Positions 18,328 through 25,990 of a stretch of 64,000 bases of DNA are shown here, piece by piece. Made by a program: the position numbers and the translations under genes. How positions within the stretch are numbered: the first letter of the stretch is position 1; the number at the start of each line of letters is the position of its first letter. The stretch is from JBFMDN01 sp040753915 (lineage in GTDB: Bacteria > Desulfobacterota > Desulfomonilia > Desulfomonilales > Desulfomonilaceae), in contig JBFMDN010000015.1 of NCBI GenBank assembly GCA_040753915.1, positions 30,833 through 94,832 of the forward strand, in the 5' to 3' direction. The notes below the pieces were generated by a model. The model saw only the letters and a list, made by a program, of their open reading frames with translations, made no database searches and was not told the origin of the DNA.

Positions 18328-18699
18328 CTAATACGTTATTAGGAGCAAAAGGGCCAAGGCAACAAGGAGCGCAGGCAGAGGTGGAACTCCCGCGGCAGAC
18401 AGCGGGGATGGTCTCCAGAGAGCTGCAGCCACCACCGTTGTGGCGAGCCGCCTCACGGATTTGAGGTGAGCGCGGCTTGACGGCGCCTGCGAAAAGCCAT
18501 CGTCATCTACGGTAATCGGGGGTTGTATCGGTTTGGGATACTCCGGCGGACGCGGAGGGCATTGTTCCACGATCTCAGCCCACGGAATCTCCTCTTCTCG
18601 CACCGGACCTCGCAATGGACCCAGATCAGACGGCGAGCTCATGTGCAAGGGTACGGGCTTTCGCATGAACTTCGTGTAATCAGGCTTCTTCTTGCTCAT
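18328..18699 (-). CDS. Proline-rich, C-terminally membrane-anchored small protein
   Basis: 123 aa, no known family. Three parts are visible: a short basic N-terminus (MSKKKPDYTKFMRKP), a proline-rich central region (about residues 25-65, including PPRPPEYPKPIQPPI), and a single hydrophobic C-terminal helix of ~20 residues (LPALLVALALLLLITY) that ends the protein, i.e. a tail anchor. Its start lies inside the 3' end of the MerR-ParA gene (20-base overlap), so the two are translationally coupled. By analogy with ParA partners, whose basic N-terminal peptides stimulate the ATPase, it may tether or activate that ATPase at the membrane. This is inference. Confidence 0.68.
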   Translation of the reverse strand: MSKKKPDYTKFMRKPVPLHMSSPSDLGPLRGPVREEEIPWAEIVEQCPPRPPEYPKPIQPPITVDDDGFSQAPSSRAHLKSVRRLATTVVAAALWRPSPLSAAGVPPLPALLVALALLLLITY

Positions 18700-19699
18700 A
18701 ATTTCGACTGTTCCCCACATGCCTGCTCCGAAAGAGCTCGGACAACTCTGAAGACAGGTCTTCCAGATCTCTGCTACCCTTCGATGAGGGAGCCGTGATG
18801 AAAATGGGTTGTCTCAGGGCGTTGGCCTTGTCGAAGTTTACGTCCTGCCGTACCACGGTACGAGTGATGTGCGGTGCGTAATGCTCCCGCAAGCCGTCGA
18901 GAATTTGGCGGCTTACCGTATAGCCGGAGTTGTAGTGATTTGGCACGATGGCTACCACAGGGATTGTATAACGATACGTGTATGCGATGTCGCGGATCGC
19001 GTCAAACAGATACTGCAGTCCGTAGAAAGAATTTCCATCCAGCTTCACGGGAGCCAGGAGAAAGTCGCAGGCCAGCAATATGTTCAGGCTCGTCAGATCG
19101 TAAGAGGGGGGCGAATCGATGACGACGAGGTCGTACGCACCCTGCTTGCGAACATCTTCAAGCATCCGCCGCAAGCGGTATTCTCGTTCAGGCTGTTGGA
19201 ACAGCAACAGATTCATCGAGCACATGGACAGATTCGCTGGAATAAGATCCAGGTTTGGATTTAGCCGCGCCCGGACCTCCGACACGTCGGCTGTACGACG
19301 CTTCTGGTCCGGGACAATTGCCTGGAGCAACGTCTGCTCGAAATCCGACGGCTCCTCTCCGAGGGAAGTCGTCATGTGACCCTGGGGATCTGCGTCAATT
19401 GCCATCACCCGGAATCCCGATCGAGCCAACTTCCAGGCCAAATTAGAAGAAATGGTGCTCTTGCCGACTCCTCCCTTCATGTTGAATACAGCAAGAATTG
19501 CGGGAGGATCGTCAAGCTTTGGCGTCACCCCGAGAGCCGACCGAATTGCTTCCACATCATCGCCCGTGTAGAAACGGTTTCCCTTTTCGTCTCTCCGCGA
19601 ATTCGGTATTCTGCCCTCGCGTTCATACGCCAGGAGCGAATCCTTAGTAAGGCCCAGCATCTGGGCCGCTTCCAACGGTCTGTAGGTGGCTTCTCTCAT
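18680..19699 (-). CDS. MerR-type HTH fused to ParA/MinD-family ATPase
   Basis: 339 aa. Residues 1-55 are a MerR-like winged helix (YRPLEAAQMLGLTKDSLLAYEREG...NRFYTGDDVEAI). From about 66 on it is a ParA ATPase: deviant Walker A NMKGGVGKS (73-81), AIDADPQGHMTT, Walker B-like DLVVIDSPPSYD and VPNHYNSGY. ParA-type ATPases bind DNA non-specifically and pattern cargo such as chromosomes or protein clusters; the built-in HTH would target a specific site or regulate its own gene. There is no parB next to it; instead a tail-anchored proline-rich protein overlaps its end. Good promoter about 75-100 bases upstream. Confidence 0.88.
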   Translation of the reverse strand: MREATYRPLEAAQMLGLTKDSLLAYEREGRIPNSRRDEKGNRFYTGDDVEAIRSALGVTPKLDDPPAILAVFNMKGGVGKSTISSNLAWKLARSGFRVMAIDADPQGHMTTSLGEEPSDFEQTLLQAIVPDQKRRTADVSEVRARLNPNLDLIPANLSMCSMNLLLFQQPEREYRLRRMLEDVRKQGAYDLVVIDSPPSYDLTSLNILLACDFLLAPVKLDGNSFYGLQYLFDAIRDIAYTYRYTIPVVAIVPNHYNSGYTVSRQILDGLREHYAPHITRTVVRQDVNFDKANALRQPIFITAPSSKGSRDLEDLSSELSELFRSRHVGNSRNYEQEEA

Positions 19700-20132
19700 C
19701 AGAATCAGGATCGTTTTGCCGTCGATCGGACGTATGCCAAGTCACGGTTACCTTGTCCTGGTATGGTAGGGCTTGTATTAAACGAGAGTCCTCGTGTCAA
19801 GTCCTTTGGTTCTATTCGCTTATCAGCAGATTCGGTACTCAACAGACTTCTCGTCCATCGAAAGCGTATGTTGCAAGGCCGGCAGTGACCGTGGTACTCT
19901 TTCAAGACCATGAAAAACACGGGAGCACGAAGGGCAAAAGTCCTGACGGTAGCCAAGCTGCAGGGGAGGGCCGTAAGGCATCGGTGCGGTCGGGCGCTTC
20001 TCGAGTTGCGAGGCGAGGGCATGAGGGACTGGGAAGAAAGGATCAATGAATTGGGCCCGCAACAGGGGCTTACGCCTGAAGCAAAGTGCAGAGAGACCCG
20101 GGGATGCTGTGCTCGGGAAGGAGTAGGATACG
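19700..20132. other. Divergent intergenic region upstream of parA-like and coaE
   Basis: 433 bases. The left 100 bases hold the MerR-ParA promoter; the remainder precedes coaE, whose ribosome site GAAGGAG is at about 20117. No gene is supported in between. Confidence 0.5.
19772..19800 (-). promoter_or_regulatory. Promoter of the MerR-ParA operon
   Basis: Minus strand: TTGACA (19800-19795), 17-base spacer, TACAAG (19777-19772). A GAGGACTCTC imperfect palindrome lies in the spacer and could be a self-operator for the MerR-like domain. Confidence 0.5.
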
Positions 20133-20756
20133 ATGCTGGTAATCGGACTGACCGGTGGCATAGGTTCAGGTAAGAGCACGGTGAGCAAGATGTTTCAAGA
20201 CGTTGGGGTGCCAGTTATTTGTGCCGATGACCTTGCGAGAAAGGTGGTTGAACCCGGTTCACCAGCGCTGGAGGAAATCCGAGAGGTGTTCGGGGAGGAA
20301 GTCATCGACGGCGAGGGGAGGCTCGATCGTGCGGCCATGGCTCGCGTGGTTTTTGCCGACGCCTCGCGGCGAAAGAAGCTTGAAGCCATCATTCACCCCC
20401 GGGTGAAGGAAGAAAAAGACAGACGCCTGGACCAGTTAGAGCGAGACGGACATCGAATGGCCATTGTGGATGTGCCACTGCTCCTCGAAAGCGGGTGGCA
20501 AGATTCGTTCGATATGATAATCGTCGTCTACGTTCCAAGGGATATCCAAGAGAAGAGATTGATCTGTCGAGACAGTATTTCCATGGAAGAAGCCCGCTGC
20601 CGCTTGAACGCGCAGATGTGCATCGAGGAAAAACGCAATTTGGCGGATCGGGTCATTGACAACAGCGGCTCGGTGGATGAGACTCGCAAACAGGTGGGGC
20701 AAATATTCGAAGATCTGAAGATCATGGTAGCAAACAAGAAGTCGGCACGAGCTTAG
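20133..20756 (+). CDS. coaE: Dephospho-CoA kinase
   Basis: Last step of coenzyme A synthesis: phosphorylates the ribose 3'-OH of dephospho-CoA. P-loop GLTGGIGSGKST (residues 5-16), the substrate-binding DDLARKVVEPG and VDVPLLLESGW, and the lid segment RDSISMEEARCRLNAQ are all present. 207 aa, normal length. Ribosome site GAAGGAGTAGG. The demand for CoA in the acyl-CoA gene block 4 kb away is noted, but there is no direct link. Confidence 0.96.
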   Translation: MLVIGLTGGIGSGKSTVSKMFQDVGVPVICADDLARKVVEPGSPALEEIREVFGEEVIDGEGRLDRAAMARVVFADASRRKKLEAIIHPRVKEEKDRRLDQLERDGHRMAIVDVPLLLESGWQDSFDMIIVVYVPRDIQEKRLICRDSISMEEARCRLNAQMCIEEKRNLADRVIDNSGSVDETRKQVGQIFEDLKIMVANKKSARA

Positions 20757-20786
20757 AGCGCAGTCGATTTTCGGTGTGAACGCGGA

Positions 20787-21296
20787 ATGGCGATGGAAAT
20801 CCTTGTCGGTATTGGAATCTGGATCCTCATATTCGTAATCTGGTACGTCCGGAACTACCCGGATAAGTTCAAGACCTTTCTCCCGGCGCGGAATCTGCGG
20901 ATACGGTGGCCGTCGTTGAAGAGGAAGGGGAAACGTGTCAAGCAGGCTCCTGCAGTTAGCGGGAACTTCAAGTCTCTTGTAGAGACGGTGGAATCAATAT
21001 GCGCCCGGGACAAGTTCCTGGCCTCGGATGCCGCCACTCTCGTGGAGGCGGTTCACCGCCTTCTCGAAATCGAATCGGGAAGCGGCCACATCTGGGAGGC
21101 TTATGCTTTGGATTCACTCGAGACTGCACAGATCGTGTGCGACGATTGTCGTGTATCAGTGGACAAGATCGTCAAGAAAACCGGAGTCCGGATCCAGTGC
21201 CCAAAGTGTATGAAATGGCTCGTCTTGAAGAATTCAAAAGTCACTGTCATAGACCCAACTCGACCTGATCTTGAAGAGTGGGAGAAATTTCACTAA
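20787..21296 (+). CDS. Membrane-anchored zinc-ribbon-like protein
   Basis: 169 aa, unknown function. One N-terminal membrane helix (ILVGIGIWILIFVIWYV), a basic juxtamembrane stretch, a helical middle, then four cysteines arranged CDDC...CPKC (about residues 119-142), which look like a zinc ribbon facing the cytoplasm. It follows coaE by 30 bases and precedes another small membrane protein by 34 bases, so these three probably form an operon. Confidence 0.7.
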   Translation: MAMEILVGIGIWILIFVIWYVRNYPDKFKTFLPARNLRIRWPSLKRKGKRVKQAPAVSGNFKSLVETVESICARDKFLASDAATLVEAVHRLLEIESGSGHIWEAYALDSLETAQIVCDDCRVSVDKIVKKTGVRIQCPKCMKWLVLKNSKVTVIDPTRPDLEEWEKFH

Positions 21297-21330
21297 CGCC
21301 CACATCAGCATAGACACGAGGAGGCCAACC

Positions 21331-21618
21331 ATGAGAACGACAGGAATAGTTCTGCTCGTCGTGGTCGCCCTTATCTTTCTGGGTGGATCGGTCAGAATCG
21401 GTGGAGATTCGGTGTTCGGTCACCTTGATTCGGCTCTCGGGACCACGGTACTCTCGGACGTCTACTACACGGTCTTCTTCTTCATGCAGAAAGGTGTCGA
21501 ATCCGTGGAGTCCGAGTACGGCAGGACCCAGGAAGGGCTAAAAGATTTCCAGGACAGACCTCTCGGATTCGACAAGAAAAAGCAATACAAGACTCTGGAT
21601 GATGCTGCTCGCTACTAG
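21331..21618 (+). CDS. Small single-pass membrane protein
   Basis: 95 aa. ATG 21331 follows GAGGAGG closely and starts a hydrophobic helix (TTGIVLLVVVALIFLGGSV); a second weaker hydrophobic stretch is VYYTVFFFMQ, and the C-terminus is charged. No family recognised. Probably in the coaE operon. Confidence 0.65.
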   Translation: MRTTGIVLLVVVALIFLGGSVRIGGDSVFGHLDSALGTTVLSDVYYTVFFFMQKGVESVESEYGRTQEGLKDFQDRPLGFDKKKQYKTLDDAARY

Positions 21619-21852
21619 GCGGCTGCTTGAGACCTCGATACCTCTTAGTGGACAGGAATCTCTATTTTACGGCCTGTCATGCCAGCTTCCGACACCGGAA
21701 CAGTGGCACTTGGAAACGACGAGCGCATTGTCATAATCTCATATGTAGCTCGCCCGAGGATCAAGGGGACGCTCCTATCCTTAGGTCAGCCGGGAGTTGC
21801 CCGCTTGTCCAGACAGGAACGAGAACCGAACGAATTAGGAGATCTGATAGAT

Positions 21853-22512
21853 ATGGAGCCCAAGTCCTGGGATAACATTCGAGAAAAGAGAGTAACCGCG
21901 GATGTTACTCGCAAGGCGATCTGGGGGCAGCACATTATGGTGGTGCGATGGGAGCTGGCCCCCAACACGATCGTGCCGGTCCACGACCACATTTCAGAGC
22001 AGGTAACCATAGTAGAGAGCGGGCGTGTGACCTTGAGCTTCCCCGGTGTTAAGGATGTGACCGTACATGAGGGCGAAATTCTGTTTGTGCCACCTTCCCA
22101 GCCCCACGCTGCCATGGCGGGTCCCGAGGGATGCACCGTGATAGACCTGTTCTCCCCCATTCGCGAGGATCTCATCGATAGAAGCCCCGTGGACTCGCAC
22201 GCTCAAGGCGCGACCGAGACGGAAGCCCAAGCCCCCACAGAACGGCAAAAGTACGTGAGACTCCAGGGATACTTGGCTGCAGGAGGCATAGAAATTCCCC
22301 TCGAGCAGTTGGAGGAAGTTTCCCTCGACATCCTTGCTCGCTACGTGTACGAGAAGGAATGCATCACCATGGGGCAACTGAGAGCGGTGCTTGGACTCGA
22401 CAAGAATCAAGCAAAGGAGCTTCTCCGGCAGTGGAAGCATGGTGATGACCATAGTGAGCACAGTCTGAAGCGCAAGTTGGAGAGATTAGTGGTCTTTCCA
22501 TGGGACCAGTAA
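21853..22512 (+). CDS. Cupin-domain protein with helical C-terminal domain
   Basis: 219 aa. The first ~110 residues are a single cupin barrel: motif 1 VPVHDHISEQVTIVESG supplies two His and a Glu, motif 2 GEILFVPPSQPHAAMAG supplies the third His, so a metal site is likely. The C-terminal ~100 residues (ARYVYEKECITMGQLRAVLG, then LLRQWKHGDDH) look like a winged-helix or helical bundle, which hints at a regulatory role. ATG 21853 has AGGAG upstream; a longer in-frame reading from 21679 is not convincing. Substrate unknown. Confidence 0.72.
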   Translation: MEPKSWDNIREKRVTADVTRKAIWGQHIMVVRWELAPNTIVPVHDHISEQVTIVESGRVTLSFPGVKDVTVHEGEILFVPPSQPHAAMAGPEGCTVIDLFSPIREDLIDRSPVDSHAQGATETEAQAPTERQKYVRLQGYLAAGGIEIPLEQLEEVSLDILARYVYEKECITMGQLRAVLGLDKNQAKELLRQWKHGDDHSEHSLKRKLERLVVFPWDQ

Positions 22513-22671
22513 TCGTATCAGATCCACGCGCCCCTGCAGTCACAAGCGGTGGTTTTGGCGATCTCCCCAGACCCGGTCGTCGTGCGAACCAGTGATTGCG
22601 TCTCGGAAAGCGCTCGAGCGCTCTTCCTCCAGCCGTGCAGGGATATCCTGCCCGCACTTGAAAGAATGCCT

Positions 22672-23466
22672 ATGAACGAAGAGAAGATCTCACGAATCAA
22701 AGTTGCGGTGATGAACAATTTTGACAAGAGCCCCGAGCAATATCAGGCGTTCGAGAACGAGCACGGATTCTTTTGCGCTCTGAACGGGTTGCTTCTCAGC
22801 CGCATGAAGTTGCCGGTTGGATCCCGTGTGCTTGATGTGGGTTGTGGAACAGGAGTAAGCACTCTCCAGATTGCAGATGTAGTCCCCGAATCCCGAGTAT
22901 GGGGATTGGACATCTCCTCCGCAATGTTGGACCAGGCGCGGATCAATGCTGGAGACTCGGATCGGCTCACCTTCGTTCACGGGGACGCAGGGCGATTGGC
23001 GGATCATTTTTCCATCGAATTCGATGCAGTCATCTACAGCGCCTCAATCTTCTTGATTCCTGATTATGAAGAAAGCCTCAAGCAAGCTCGACGGCTGCTC
23101 AGTCCCACGGGCAAGGTGGGAGTCACTTTCATGGACGGGTTGTATGACGAAGCTGGGAACAATCTGGTTGCCGAGGCCGACAGAATGGCAGGGGAGGGGG
23201 TAAGCCTCAGCAGGGCAGTGAAACTTCGGGAATTTCGGGCGACGTTCGAGAAGCTGTTCCCTCGGTCGGAAGAGTGGACCGAGGATTTCCGACTGGCTCT
23301 CCCCGTGATTCGCCAATTCTTTTCCGTTCCCGCCATGTCAGCGGGGCTCTTCCCCAGAATAGTCTACGAGGAGCGGCTCAAGAAGGTGGAGCGCCTGTTT
23401 GCCCACCTACCAGGCGACGTCCTGTTCCGATGGGTCCTCATGGCAGGGTCTTCTCTGCCGGGGTAG
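22672..23466 (+). CDS. Class I SAM-dependent methyltransferase
   Basis: About 264 aa. Motif I VLDVGCGTGVSTLQIA, acidic loop WGLDISSAML, then FVHGDAGRLAD and DAVIYSASIFLIPDYEESL with RLLSPTGKVGVTF, a Methyltransf_11/25 fold. The N-terminus (MNEEKISRIKVAVMNNFDKS) resembles the lead of small-molecule and menaquinone-type methyltransferases. ATG 22672 or 22666 are equally possible. Substrate unknown. It converges with the next gene with only 9 bases between. Confidence 0.8.
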   Translation: MNEEKISRIKVAVMNNFDKSPEQYQAFENEHGFFCALNGLLLSRMKLPVGSRVLDVGCGTGVSTLQIADVVPESRVWGLDISSAMLDQARINAGDSDRLTFVHGDAGRLADHFSIEFDAVIYSASIFLIPDYEESLKQARRLLSPTGKVGVTFMDGLYDEAGNNLVAEADRMAGEGVSLSRAVKLREFRATFEKLFPRSEEWTEDFRLALPVIRQFFSVPAMSAGLFPRIVYEERLKKVERLFAHLPGDVLFRWVLMAGSSLPG

Positions 23467-23475
23467 GGTGCTGGT

Positions 23476-23904
23476 TCATTTGGAAGGACCTGGCTTTCCT
23501 TTCGCCCGAGCCTCAGCCTCCTTTCGTGCAAGCTCGTAGAGCTGGCGGATCTCGTCAACCCGCTCAGGTGAAGGGACCCGTCCTCTTCCCAGCTCAGGAG
23601 GGGGCTGATTCATCTGATGGCTCACCCACTGATCCGGCTGGTCGCGATTCGCACTGCTCGCACTCTGGGCATAAATCGGAGAGCCACTGATCAGCAAGAA
23701 TCCGACGGCTACGGCCACGCCGGCTCTCAGGACTCCGATAAGAATGCGAGCTCGGGCTCCCCTTCTCTGAGGAGACGCGTCCCGGACCGAGTCCAGGGTA
23801 GCAGCGTCCTCCCCCCGTGGAATGAACCACGGACGCGCTCCCACGGAGGGGCTGACGGAATGCGGTATTCGCTGTCGTCTGTTACCGTGCTGATCTGGTA
23901 TCAT
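23476..23904 (-). CDS. Single-pass membrane/exported protein of unknown function
   Basis: About 142 aa. A basic N-terminal part of ~60 residues precedes one hydrophobic helix (GVLRAGVAVAVGFLLISGSPIYAQS), which may be an internal signal anchor or a signal peptide with an AQS cleavage site if translation starts later. The C-terminal ~60 residues are charged, with a short predicted coil (EIRQLYELARKEAEARAKG). ATG 23904 has GAGAG upstream; start uncertain. Confidence 0.5.
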   Translation of the reverse strand: MIPDQHGNRRQRIPHSVSPSVGARPWFIPRGEDAATLDSVRDASPQRRGARARILIGVLRAGVAVAVGFLLISGSPIYAQSASSANRDQPDQWVSHQMNQPPPELGRGRVPSPERVDEIRQLYELARKEAEARAKGKPGPSK

Positions 23905-24204
23905 CGAGCTCTCAGTCCGAACGTTCAAGAATAGCTGTCATCCACGAGTTGACAATGGCTAACCGGTAGCATCTGTCATATTGGTGAATCCGGTATCGAT
24001 ATCGTTCCACCCGCATGCCTTTAGCACACGCTAGCCCTGTTATCAAGGGGCGCTGCTTGTTCAGAGTACCCGGCCGAGGCCTGTCTCCTGCGAGGGCAAC
24101 GACTCGTCTCTCCTGTACGCGAGAGTCTCGTCGGCCCAGTGAGAAAAAAGCGCGCCCCCGAAAACGTCCGCGACGAGCTCAATTTCTCCACATTGAACAG
24201 CACA

Positions 24205-25794
24205 CTATTTGCTATCGCTCCATGTGCCGTACCGTTCCCTCAGGACGCGGTGGAGGATCTTTCCTGTTCCCGTGCGAGGCATGTCGTCCTCCTCGATGAA
24301 CGTCATCGATTTCGGCACCTTATAGCCAGCTATCTTGGAACGAGTGAATCGCCTGATCTCGTTCTTGAGCTCCTCCGTTGGCTCTATGTCAGCGTGAAGG
24401 ATAATGACGGCATGAACTGACTCGCCCCATTTGTCGTCGGGAATCCCGATGACAGCTACATCCTTCACCGCTGGATGGGCACCTACCGCATTCTCCACTT
24501 CCGACGGATAGACGTTCTCGCCGCCGGAGATGATCATGTTCGCCTTTCTGTCTACAAGGACGTAGAATCCATCGGGGTCTCGGTAGCACATGTCGCCGGC
24601 CGTGAACCATTCCCCCCGAAAGACCTCCTTAGTCTTTTCCGGCAAGTTCCAGTATTCCTTGAACATCATAGGAGTGCGGGCATAGAGCTCTCCCACTTCC
24701 CCGTCTGGCACCTCGTTTCCTTGTTCATCCAGAACCTTGATTCTATCCACCCCGAATATCTCCCGTCCGATCGTTCCGAGCTTGCGTAGCTGATCCTCGG
24801 GACGGCACAGGGTCACCAATCCAGCTTCCGTAGACCCATACGCTTCCCAGAGCTCGGCGTTCGTGAAAAACTCAAGGATTGCGATCTTCGTATCTTTGCG
24901 TGCTGGCGCGGAAGAAATGAGGAGCTGGCGCATGCTTGAGACGTCGTACTTCTTCTTTATTTCGTCGGGAAGCGTGAGGATCATGATGTAGTGGGTAGGA
25001 ACGAGCGAAACAAAGGTGATTCGGTACTTCTCAACGGTGGAGAGAAAATCTTCAGCACTGAAACTCGCTTCATTGTACACGCAGACCGGGGCCGAAACGA
25101 GTGTGTAGCAGAATGAATAGAAAATTGAATTGACGTGACACATGGGCATCACCATGAGGACTTTGTCCGTGGTACGCAGTCCCATGTTGGCGATGTTCAG
25201 ATAATACTCCGCCATGAAGCTTTCGTGAGTCCTGACAACCCCCTTGGGCTTACCCGTGGTTCCTGACGTGTACATGAACGTCCACGGATGCTCGCTGTCA
25301 ACCATGACATCCGGTTCGTCGCCTGAGGCCGCTGCCAACCAATCTTCGTATCCCACGTACCCGTCGGGGACCGTGTCACCGGGCGATCCCAGGTACACGT
25401 AATTCTCCTTAGGAATCGCCAATCGGTCTCGGATGGAGTTTATTAGGTCCACGAACGGTTTTTCCACGATAAAGACCTTGCATCCCGCATCATTGGCTAT
25501 ATAGGTGATCTCGGGACCCGCCAGCCTGAACATTATGGGAACCGCCACTTGTCCGCCCTTGGCGCACGAAGCGTACATCTCCATCCACTCAACCCGGTTG
25601 AATGCGATGATGGCGAAGCGATCTCCGTATGTGCATCCCATTGCTGCGAGTGCCTGAGCAAGCCTACAGCTACGGTCGTTCCATTCCTTGAATGTGAGGT
25701 CCCGGGTTTTATCCTGACATCCCAGCTTATCGGGAAACTGCTCTGCATGGCGGCTCAGCACTGTCCCCATGTGAATCCATTTACTTACGGTCAT
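24205..25794 (-). CDS. Acyl/aryl-CoA ligase (AMP-forming)
   Basis: 529 aa adenylate-forming enzyme: acid + ATP + CoA to acyl-CoA + AMP + PPi. P-loop YTSGTTGKPKGVVRTHESF, A5 motif YGSTEAGL, A7 GEWFTAGD and A8 linker VDRKANMIISGGENVYPSE are intact, and the catalytic Lys sits in PRTGTGKILHRVLR. Strong ribosome site AGGAGG. It is the last gene after the hydroxybenzoyl-CoA reductase genes on the same strand, so 4-hydroxybenzoate is a reasonable candidate substrate, but the sequence alone does not separate aryl from alkyl acids. Confidence 0.9.
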   Translation of the reverse strand: MTVSKWIHMGTVLSRHAEQFPDKLGCQDKTRDLTFKEWNDRSCRLAQALAAMGCTYGDRFAIIAFNRVEWMEMYASCAKGGQVAVPIMFRLAGPEITYIANDAGCKVFIVEKPFVDLINSIRDRLAIPKENYVYLGSPGDTVPDGYVGYEDWLAAASGDEPDVMVDSEHPWTFMYTSGTTGKPKGVVRTHESFMAEYYLNIANMGLRTTDKVLMVMPMCHVNSIFYSFCYTLVSAPVCVYNEASFSAEDFLSTVEKYRITFVSLVPTHYIMILTLPDEIKKKYDVSSMRQLLISSAPARKDTKIAILEFFTNAELWEAYGSTEAGLVTLCRPEDQLRKLGTIGREIFGVDRIKVLDEQGNEVPDGEVGELYARTPMMFKEYWNLPEKTKEVFRGEWFTAGDMCYRDPDGFYVLVDRKANMIISGGENVYPSEVENAVGAHPAVKDVAVIGIPDDKWGESVHAVIILHADIEPTEELKNEIRRFTRSKIAGYKVPKSMTFIEEDDMPRTGTGKILHRVLRERYGTWSDSK

Positions 25795-25990
25795 GCAATC
25801 CTCCTGAACTGGCGAACCTTTCAGCGAAGCCGTCCTTCAAGCGAAGGCAGGCGGTCAACACAGACTTGAGTAGAGCGTCAATGATGGCAGGACGTCGACG
25901 CTGTCAGCGGAGCCTGCCCAACTACTAAACGGTGTAGCCGGAACCTCACGGAGCGTGCCAGTCCGGCAAAGCTTTGACCCACATGCCACT

